Below are positions 7,271 to 12,643 of a stretch of 12,643 bases of DNA, piece after piece. Below the pieces are notes generated by a model. It worked only from the letters and a program-made list of their open reading frames with translations, was not told where the DNA came from and made no database searches. The stretch's first letter is position 1; each line of letters starts with the position of its first letter. The stretch comes from Roseibacillus sp. (GTDB lineage Bacteria; Verrucomicrobiota; Verrucomicrobiia; Verrucomicrobiales; Akkermansiaceae): assembly GCA_002729275.1 (NCBI GenBank), contig PBTP01000047.1, positions 1 to 12,643 on the forward strand. Direction: 5' to 3'. A program made the translations under genes and the position numbers.

Positions 7271-8347
7271 ATGGCGACAAATTCTGAGACGCTGCTGAAA
7301 CAGTTTACCGAAGCCCACGGGCCATCTGGATTTGAGAGCGAAGTCCGTGCCTTGTTCGTTGGGGAGCTGGAAGGTCTGGGACATTTTTCTGCCGACCGGA
7401 CGGGTTCGGTGGTATGTGACATGGGAGGGGAAGGGCCTCGAGTCTTACTCGAGGCCCACATGGATGAGGTGGGGTTCCGTGTGCAATCGATTACTTCTGG
7501 GGGATTTCTCAAGATGATTGCAGTTGGAGGCTGGTGGCCCCACGTGGTGCTTGCACAACAGTTGGTAGTAAAAACAAAGGGTGGCGATAAAATCGTAGGA
7601 GTTGTGGGATCGAAGCCTCCTCATTTTCTCCCTCAGGCTGAACGAGGGAAGGTGATGCCACTCGAAAGCATGTTTGTTGATATTGGAGCGACCTCGAGGG
7701 ATGAGGTTCAGGAGATGGGTATCCAGCTTGGAGATCCCATCGCTCCCAGAACAAATTTTGAGCCTATGGGTCGAAAGGGCCGTTTTGTAGCCAAAGCTTT
7801 TGATAACCGGGTTGGTATGTCTGCAGTGGTGGAGGCGGGTCAGAAATTAGCAGCGGAGGAGAGAGTCAACCAGGTGTTGCTTGCCGGAAGCGTTCAGGAA
7901 GAACTGGGCTTGCGGGGGGCGAGAACTCTTGCCCGGCATGCCAAACCAGATGTGGCTATCATTCTGGAGGGTACCCCTGCCGACGATACCCCTGGATTCC
8001 AGCCGGATGAATCGCAAGCTACCGTAGAATCCGGAGTGCAGATTCGAATGCATGATCCCACTGCGGTGATGAACCCCAGACTGGCCGACCTTGCGATTGC
8101 AACCGCTCAAGAGGAAGAGATACCATTTCAGTTAGCTGTCCGACGAGGGGGCGGGACCGATGCAGGGGAAATGCACCTGTCCGGAGAGGGAGTGCCCTGC
8201 GTAGTGCTGGGAGTCCCTGCGCGCTATATACATTCGCATAACAGCATAATCGACATTTCTGATTACAAGGCCATGGTGAACCTGAGTGTGGCTCTTATCA
8301 GGCGGTTGGGCTCTGAGCAGGTTTCCAATCTCGTAAAATATCTCTAG
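7271..8347 (+). CDS. M42-family metallo-aminopeptidase
   Basis: A 358-aa dinuclear-metal aminopeptidase of MEROPS family M42 (glutamyl aminopeptidase/FrvX/YsdC type), expected to be a cytosolic oligomer that trims short peptides. The family motifs are complete: AHMDEVG (His63, Asp65), KAFDNRVG with bridging Asp178, and QEELGLRGA with catalytic base Glu210 and ligand Glu211. Glu233 (EGTPADD) is at the usual ligand position, and GGGTDAG and YIHSHNS (final ligand among His321/His323) follow. The PDZ-like insertion domain between residues ~70 and ~165 is present (WWPHVV and the following strands). Length is normal. The ATG has no Shine-Dalgarno; a GGACGG/CCGTCC inverted repeat ends directly at it. 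Some members were once labelled endoglucanase or cellulase M; peptidase is the supported role. Substrate preference is unknown. Confidence 0.94.
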   Translation: MATNSETLLKQFTEAHGPSGFESEVRALFVGELEGLGHFSADRTGSVVCDMGGEGPRVLLEAHMDEVGFRVQSITSGGFLKMIAVGGWWPHVVLAQQLVVKTKGGDKIVGVVGSKPPHFLPQAERGKVMPLESMFVDIGATSRDEVQEMGIQLGDPIAPRTNFEPMGRKGRFVAKAFDNRVGMSAVVEAGQKLAAEERVNQVLLAGSVQEELGLRGARTLARHAKPDVAIILEGTPADDTPGFQPDESQATVESGVQIRMHDPTAVMNPRLADLAIATAQEEEIPFQLAVRRGGGTDAGEMHLSGEGVPCVVLGVPARYIHSHNSIIDISDYKAMVNLSVALIRRLGSEQVSNLVKYL

Positions 8348-8414
8348 GTCTGGCAACTCAAGCTCGCATGCAATCCCAACTTTGTCTTACCAGTTCATGA
8401 GTTTATCAGGGTGC

Positions 8415-9443
8415 ATGCAAACGCTCGGGGTCTGGGTGCACAACCTTAAGCCGGAGCTGATTGAGGTTTCAGAAAAGTTCGCTCTGCGATGGTATGGCTT
8501 GGCCTACCTGGCAGGATTTATTGCGGGCTATTTTGGATTGCGATGGCTGGCTCAAAAACGCCTGTGGGTGGTAGGGCCCGAAAAAGTAGCTGACTTCATC
8601 GCTTATGCGGCCCTCTTTGGAGTCTTTCTCGGGGGACGACTTGGGTATGTCGCGTTTTACATGATTCCCGAAAGTGGGTTTGGATACGTGTTGGAAAACC
8701 CCCTCGTCATTTTGCAGGTCTGGAAAGGAGGGATGTCCAGTCATGGAGGCATTCTGGGCCTAACCATTTTCACTTACTTCTATGCCCGTCGCGCCAAGTG
8801 CTCTTGGACTGGAGTGGGTGACGGTCTTGTCATTTTCGCTCCTCTTGGAATCTTTTTTGGCCGCGTTGCCAACTTTATAAACGGAGAGCTTTATGGGAGA
8901 GTAACGAATGCGCCGTTCGGCATGAAATTCCCGAAGGAACTTCTGGGAAGAGAAGAAGATTTTAATGCTGCGATGAAAGGGGCAGTTGAGGCTGACCCTG
9001 GAAAGCTCGACGGGCTATGGGATCGCTATCTCGCAAGTCCGTCCACTGGACAGGGGCAACTTCTGGAGGGAGTCCTCGAGGCTGGCCGGACAAACCCGGA
9101 AATTATGGATGCCATTGCGCATTACGTGCAAGTTCGTCACCCCTCTCAGCTCTATCAAGCTATGCTTGAGGGTTTTTCCCTCTTTCTAATCCTGTTGCTC
9201 CTACGGCTTCGACTTCCTCAAATTGGGAATGGAGTGATTACCGGGGGATTCTTTATTTTGTATGCGACTTTCCGAATTATTGCGGAACAATTTCGTGAGC
9301 CAGATTCCGCCTGGGTGATTCAGGACCTACTGACCAAAGGCCAATTTTACTCCATCTTCATGTATGTCATGGGAGTCGCCTTTCTGGTGGCGGGCCTGAA
9401 AGGGAAAACGGGATCGCTGGTGGGGCAAGCCTCCGCTAATTGA
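8415..9443 (+). CDS. lgt: Prolipoprotein diacylglyceryl transferase
   Basis: Integral inner-membrane enzyme that moves diacylglycerol from phosphatidylglycerol to the lipobox cysteine of prolipoproteins, the first lipoprotein maturation step. Numbered from ATG 8415 (342 aa): early helices including YGLAYLAGFIAGYFGL, then SSHGG with essential His110, then the signature GRVANFINGELYGR (149-162). RHPSQLY (241-247) and FRIIAEQFREPD near the C-terminus complete the family set. Between MKFPKELL and RHPSQLY lie about 60 extra residues compared with E. coli Lgt; they are hydrophilic and probably periplasmic. The start is uncertain: ATG 8415 has AGGG at 8408-8411 and fits the usual short VHN-leading N-terminus, but ATG 8397 and TTG 8382 are also in frame. 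It lies 67 bases after the M42 gene and is convergent with a lipoprotein gene, a likely substrate. Confidence 0.95.
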   Translation: MQTLGVWVHNLKPELIEVSEKFALRWYGLAYLAGFIAGYFGLRWLAQKRLWVVGPEKVADFIAYAALFGVFLGGRLGYVAFYMIPESGFGYVLENPLVILQVWKGGMSSHGGILGLTIFTYFYARRAKCSWTGVGDGLVIFAPLGIFFGRVANFINGELYGRVTNAPFGMKFPKELLGREEDFNAAMKGAVEADPGKLDGLWDRYLASPSTGQGQLLEGVLEAGRTNPEIMDAIAHYVQVRHPSQLYQAMLEGFSLFLILLLLRLRLPQIGNGVITGGFFILYATFRIIAEQFREPDSAWVIQDLLTKGQFYSIFMYVMGVAFLVAGLKGKTGSLVGQASAN

Positions 9444-9457
9444 TCTGGCGCTCTTGG

Positions 9458-10018
9458 TCACTTGGGGATCCGGAGGCTTTGGCCGATTCTAATCAGGGTG
9501 CCATTAAGCCCGTTTGCCCGCTGAATGGCTCCCACCGAAGTGCCGTAGCGGCGGCCCAGAGAATAGAGGGTGTCGCCCCTGACTACAGTATGACGAGTGG
9601 CCGGCGTCGGCTTTACGACGGGTTTGGGAGCGGCCGGCTTGGGCGGTTTGGGGCTGGATACCGCTGGAGGCTTTGGTTCGGTCTTTTGCCTCGAGGCCAC
9701 GGCGGGACGTGGCTTCGTGGTGGGCTTATTTGGCCGAGAGGAGGCCGGAGGAGATGGCTTAACCGTTTGTCGCGCGGGAGCGTTGCTCACAACGACCTGT
9801 CGGGTCCAGTTCCGTTGTCGTGCAGGCTTGTCGGCCCAGGCCTCGATGTAATTGCCATTTTCATCGAAAGGGCCATATCCGGGGTTATACGCAGTGTTGG
9901 AAGGCAGGGGAGGCGTCCTGCCTTCCGTGCCGGTTCCGCCGCACCCGCTGAGGAGAAGGGCAATTGATAAAGCGATGAGCAGGGCTAAAGGTGTGCGAGC
10001 AGTAAAAAGGTGCTTCAT
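9458..10018 (-). CDS. LysM-domain lipoprotein
   Basis: A 186-aa predicted lipoprotein. The signal peptide has KHLFTAR, a hydrophobic core (residues 10-23) and lipobox LSGC with Cys26 as the lipidated residue. A Gly/Thr/Pro stretch follows, then a Lys/Pro/Ala-rich linker (about 85-140) that is probably extended and crosses the periplasm. One LysM domain ends the protein (about 143-186: HTVVRGDTLYSLGRRYGTS through IGQSLRIPK), which binds the glycan of peptidoglycan. The protein therefore probably ties a membrane to the wall or places a partner there. No catalytic domain is present. I chose ATG 10018 for the signal peptide; a TTG at 10036 is in frame. It lies 70 bases downstream of argH on the same strand. 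Its stop is 14 bases from that of lgt. Confidence 0.85.
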   Translation of the reverse strand: MKHLFTARTPLALLIALSIALLLSGCGGTGTEGRTPPLPSNTAYNPGYGPFDENGNYIEAWADKPARQRNWTRQVVVSNAPARQTVKPSPPASSRPNKPTTKPRPAVASRQKTEPKPPAVSSPKPPKPAAPKPVVKPTPATRHTVVRGDTLYSLGRRYGTSVGAIQRANGLNGTLIRIGQSLRIPK

Positions 10019-10088
10019 CTGTTGCGGAGGTAGCAAGAAATGTGGGTTAGGAAAGTTGCCGCGAATGATAACCGGTTCTGGGCTTGCT

Positions 10089-11444
10089 CTAGGCGAGCTC
10101 TGCCTTCCACCGTTGGATTTCTCCGAGAACGTTCTCCAGCGAGGGAGATCCCGGGTTCGAGCGTGCTCTCAGAGCTCCTTCAAGGTTGAAGACAGCTTCG
10201 GTATCGTCTCCAAACTTTTCAGAAATAAGACTGAGATCCAGTGCGTCAAGGGTGACATTTTGCTCCTCTGCGGATGCCACAGCCTTACCCACGAGGTCGT
10301 GTGCGTCACGAAATGGAACACCTTTCCTTACGAGGTAATCGGCAAGGTCGGTGGCAAGAAGCAACGGGTCCTGAGCCGCTTTGCGGCAATTCTCAATATT
10401 TAGCCCCATCGAGGAAATCATTTCGGCGTTGACCTCAAGAGCCAGGGTGAGCGTCTCTACGGAGTCGAAGAGCGGTTCCTTATCCTCCTGGAGGTCCCGG
10501 TTGTAAGTGAGGGGTAAACCCTTCAGTGCTGTCAGAAGAGCGATAAGGTTGCCCACGAGTCGGCCGGTCTTACCGCGGGTGAGCTCGCAAACGTCAGGGT
10601 TCTTTTTCTGAGGCATCAGCGATGACCCTGTGGTGTGCTTGTCGCTTAGCGTGGCAAATCCGAACTCCGTGCTGCACCACAGAATAAGATCTTCGCTGAA
10701 GCGCGAGAGATGTGCCCCCAGAAGGGAGAGAACAAAGAGAAGTTCCGCGATATAATCCCGGTCAGCGATGGCATCCATCGAATTGGTGGAAATCCCGTCA
10801 AATCCCAGTTCCTGAGCGATGGCGCTGCGATCCAGGTTGATTGTCGAGCCGGCCAAGGCTCCAGATCCGAGAGGGCAGATGTTAAGGCGTTTCCGGCAGT
10901 CACGGAGGCGCTGCTTATCCCGTTCCAGCATCTCGACATACGCAAGGAGATGGTGTCCAGCCGTCACAGGCTGGCCACGTTGTAAATGGGTATACCCGGG
11001 TAGAATCGTAGCGGCATGATGTTCTGCCTGACTTAGAAGGGCCTTCTGCAGCTCCAAACTCAAAGACAAGATCGAGTCAATGGCGGAGCGGCAATAGAGT
11101 CTGGTATCTGTCGCAACCTGGTCGTTTCGGCTGCGTGCGGTATGCAGTTTGGCCCCAGCGGACCCAATTTTTTGGGTCAGGGCGGCCTCAATATTCATAT
11201 GGATGTCTTCGAGCTCAGTTGAGAACTCGAATTCTCCTGCCTCAATTTCTCTCTGAATCTCCCGCAGTCCGGTCTCGATCTGGGAAAATTCGTCCTCGGT
11301 CAGGAGGTCGGCATGCATTTGAGCGCGGGCGTGCGCAATGGACCCCGCTATATCATGTGGGAAAAGACGCCAGTCGTAGGAGATAGACTCTCCGTAACGT
11401 TGCACCAGATCGGCAGTTTGCTGTGTGAAGCGCCCCTTCCACAT
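10089..11444 (-). CDS. argH: Argininosuccinate lyase
   Basis: Last step of arginine synthesis: splits argininosuccinate into arginine and fumarate. A cytosolic homotetramer of the fumarase/aspartase superfamily. The 451-aa protein begins MWKGRF, the usual start of the fold. It has HTARSRNDQV (101-110), GYTHLQRGQPV with catalytic His153, and the mobile signature loop GSSLMPQKKNPD with catalytic Ser274/Ser275 at 273-284. The C-terminal part covers FRDAHDLVGKAV and ends in a short helix. ATG 11444 is the only good start; the frame is open upstream (residues like KPEASA) but holds no ordinary initiator nearby. Only a weak AGAAG-like site precedes it. No other arg gene is in view, so the pathway genes appear scattered. 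Identity is secure. Confidence 0.97.
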   Translation of the reverse strand: MWKGRFTQQTADLVQRYGESISYDWRLFPHDIAGSIAHARAQMHADLLTEDEFSQIETGLREIQREIEAGEFEFSTELEDIHMNIEAALTQKIGSAGAKLHTARSRNDQVATDTRLYCRSAIDSILSLSLELQKALLSQAEHHAATILPGYTHLQRGQPVTAGHHLLAYVEMLERDKQRLRDCRKRLNICPLGSGALAGSTINLDRSAIAQELGFDGISTNSMDAIADRDYIAELLFVLSLLGAHLSRFSEDLILWCSTEFGFATLSDKHTTGSSLMPQKKNPDVCELTRGKTGRLVGNLIALLTALKGLPLTYNRDLQEDKEPLFDSVETLTLALEVNAEMISSMGLNIENCRKAAQDPLLLATDLADYLVRKGVPFRDAHDLVGKAVASAEEQNVTLDALDLSLISEKFGDDTEAVFNLEGALRARSNPGSPSLENVLGEIQRWKAELA

Positions 11445-11578
11445 GGCTGAAGCTTCTGGTTTAGGATAAGAAGTTGCAAGCCTAGCAGCGAGTATTGCAG
11501 CAAATCTTCCCTGTTTGAGACAAACTCATTACTGGAGATCAATTTTCTGTAAGCGCCCCACTCTCCAGAATGAGAGAG
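11445..11578. other. Intergenic region upstream of argH
   Basis: A stretch of 134 bases between the argH start and the fxsA stop, both on the minus strand. It should hold an argH promoter or be read through. The only structure I see is ACTCTC (11560-11565) inverted to GAGAGT (11574-11579), a 6-bp hairpin overlapping the fxsA stop codon. It has no T-run behind it, so it is a poor terminator candidate. I found no ARG-box-like palindrome that I would defend. Confidence 0.4.
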
Positions 11579-12013
11579 TTAGACATCGATGAAGTCACTG
11601 TCATTGGCCTTTTTCTCGGTTGTGCTTTGTTCCGAGAGAGGAGGTATGATCTGAATTCGCTTTTTCAGATAGGCGCTCAACCGCTCACGAATGGCGGCGC
11701 GGGCTGGGGAAAAAAGCAGAATAAATCCAGCGGCATCGGTAAGGAATCCGGGGGTAAGAAGAACCGCTCCTGCGAGAACGATCAGTAAAGCATCAAGGGC
11801 TTCGCGATGGGGGAGATTGCCCGCGGCGAGTGCATCTTTGAAGCTTGAGAGGGCCCTTGAGCCCTGTGACCTTGTCAGGATTGCGCCGAGGAAGGCGGTT
11901 AAGAGAATAACAATAATGGTGGCCTCGAGCCCGATCTTACTCCCAATCCGAAGGAGGAGCGATAACTCCAAGATAGGGACAAGAATAAAGATGGTCAGGA
12001 GCTTAAGGAACAT
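11579..12013 (-). CDS. fxsA: FxsA-family membrane protein
   Basis: A 144-aa inner-membrane protein of the FxsA (YtzA) family. In E. coli, overproduced FxsA relieves exclusion of phage T7 by the F plasmid; the normal role is unclear. Hydrophobic segments lie at about 3-22, 28-46, 72-88 and 90-103, and the family motif LLTPGFLTDAAGFILL is present, followed by SPARAAIR. The tail is charged and ends EKKANDSDFIDV. ATG 12013 places the first helix directly at the N-terminus, as in the family; GTG 12070 would add a non-conserved 19-residue leader. No clear ribosome site is seen. It lies downstream of the dehydrogenase gene on the same strand with 94 bases between them, which may or may not be one transcript. 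Confidence 0.9.
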   Translation of the reverse strand: MFLKLLTIFILVPILELSLLLRIGSKIGLEATIIVILLTAFLGAILTRSQGSRALSSFKDALAAGNLPHREALDALLIVLAGAVLLTPGFLTDAAGFILLFSPARAAIRERLSAYLKKRIQIIPPLSEQSTTEKKANDSDFIDV

Positions 12014-12107
12014 GACGCTGCTCAGAGAATACAGTAACCGGGCTGGGGAGCGGGTCAAATTTGGCAACACCCGCTCACTTCTTGTTGGATCGTCTCATCC
12101 ATAGCGT

Positions 12108-12643
12108 TCAAGGGATTTCGATGAGGGCCTTGACTGTTCCCCGCCCAGTATCGGTGAAGGCGGCGAAATCGCTTGGAACATCCCCAAAACTGAGGCGGTC
12201 GGTAATCCAGACATCGGTGTTGATTTCGCCAGCGGCAATAAGGTCGATGATCTTCCCGAAATCATCTGGAAGAGCATTCCGGCTGGCAAGGAGGGTCAAC
12301 TCCCGGCGATGAAATACGGGGGCATGGGGGAAGGAGAGGTTCTCCGTGGTAATGCCCACGTAAATAACGCGGCCTGTGAAGGCGGCATATTCAAAACAGC
12401 TGGACATGGACCTGACGCTCCCGCTGGCATCGATTACGATATTGGCGAGCTCTCCTCCGGTGATTGCCTCAAGCTCTGAGAGGTGATTGCCGTCCGCCCT
12501 GAAGACTACTGTATGCTGTATTCCGAGGTGATCGCGGCAGAATTCAAGGCGGCTTTCGACCATGTCCATCACGATAATGTTGAGATCGTGAAGGCGGAGG
12601 AATTCAAGGGCAGCAAGGCCTATTGGTCCGGCTCCAATCACCA
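12108..12643 (-). CDS. Zinc-type alcohol dehydrogenase (MDR), 5' part outside window
   Basis: C-terminal portion of a medium-chain dehydrogenase/reductase; the window edge removes the N-terminal zinc-binding catalytic domain. What remains (about 178 residues) starts in the Rossmann NAD(P)-binding motif VIGAGPIGLAALEF. An acidic Asp near the end of the second strand (IIVMDMVESR) suggests NAD rather than NADP. ASGSVRSM, GRVIYVGI and FHRRELTLLASRNALPDDF follow, then ITDRLSFGDVPSDFAAF. The last segments recall L-galactonate/threonine/sorbitol dehydrogenase-like members such as E. coli LgoD and RspB, so a polyol or sugar-acid substrate is plausible but unproven. Zinc ligands cannot be checked here. 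The stop is at 12108. Confidence 0.88.
   Translation of the reverse strand, partial: VIGAGPIGLAALEFLRLHDLNIIVMDMVESRLEFCRDHLGIQHTVVFRADGNHLSELEAITGGELANIVIDASGSVRSMSSCFEYAAFTGRVIYVGITTENLSFPHAPVFHRRELTLLASRNALPDDFGKIIDLIAAGEINTDVWITDRLSFGDVPSDFAAFTDTGRGTVKALIEIP

Noticed and set aside
9440..10403. Plus-strand open frames of 84, 175 and 183 aa.
   Set aside because: They lie opposite the LysM lipoprotein and the end of argH, both clear by motifs; their composition (Gly/Arg-rich) reflects the reverse of a Pro/Ala-rich gene.
11560..11579. Hairpin ACTCTC/GAGAGT at the end of fxsA as a terminator.
   Set aside because: Six weak pairs with an eight-base loop and no T-run on either strand.
1..12643. 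Search for tRNA genes, CRISPR arrays, IS ends, phage or defence genes.
   Set aside because: No spaced direct repeats, transposase-like frames, tRNA-like cloverleaf or defence-family motifs were seen; the coding space is filled by ordinary chromosomal genes.

Overview
The window holds twelve protein genes, one of them cut by the right edge, and no RNA genes, insertion sequences, CRISPR arrays or phage genes that I can see. It is compact bacterial chromosome of moderate GC content. The best guess at the host is a Verrucomicrobiota-like (PVC group) bacterium. The basis is protein character: a threonyl-tRNA synthetase without its N-terminal TGS domain, IF-3 with a long acidic tail, Lgt with a large insert, an ATE1/Bpt-type aminoacyl-tRNA-protein transferase and an M42 peptidase. 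This is inference from remembered family traits, not a computed phylogeny.

Left part, plus strand: thrS (about 121-2001) and infC (2123-2842) are the translation pair often found together in bacteria, but rpmI and rplT do not follow. Instead come a HAD-family phosphatase (2869-3603), an N-end-rule type aminoacyl-tRNA-protein transferase (3622-4323) and a probably Tat-exported 5'-nucleotidase-family metallophosphatase (4389-6029). Short gaps suggest co-transcription of at least the infC, phosphatase and transferase genes.

Middle: a class I DAHP synthase (aroF/G/H type, 6043-7092, minus) converges on the metallophosphatase. It is divergent from an M42 aminopeptidase (7271-8347, plus), with a 178-base divergent region between them. 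In the DAHP synthase leader a G-rich strand can pair with either of two downstream segments. The peptidase is followed by lgt (8415-9443, plus), the lipoprotein diacylglyceryl transferase.

Right part, minus strand: lgt converges on a small LysM lipoprotein (9458-10018), a predicted substrate of Lgt, which lies downstream of argH (10089-11444). Further right are an FxsA-family membrane protein (11579-12013) and the C-terminal part of a zinc-type alcohol dehydrogenase (12108 to the window edge).

Most of the window is housekeeping (translation, arginine and aromatic amino acid synthesis, lipoprotein maturation). I see no convincing new multi-gene system. The points most worth attention are the hidden AUC start of infC, the basic head and acidic tail of IF-3, the TGS-less ThrRS, the transferase lacking the usual paired cysteines, and the possible structural switch in the DAHP synthase leader.
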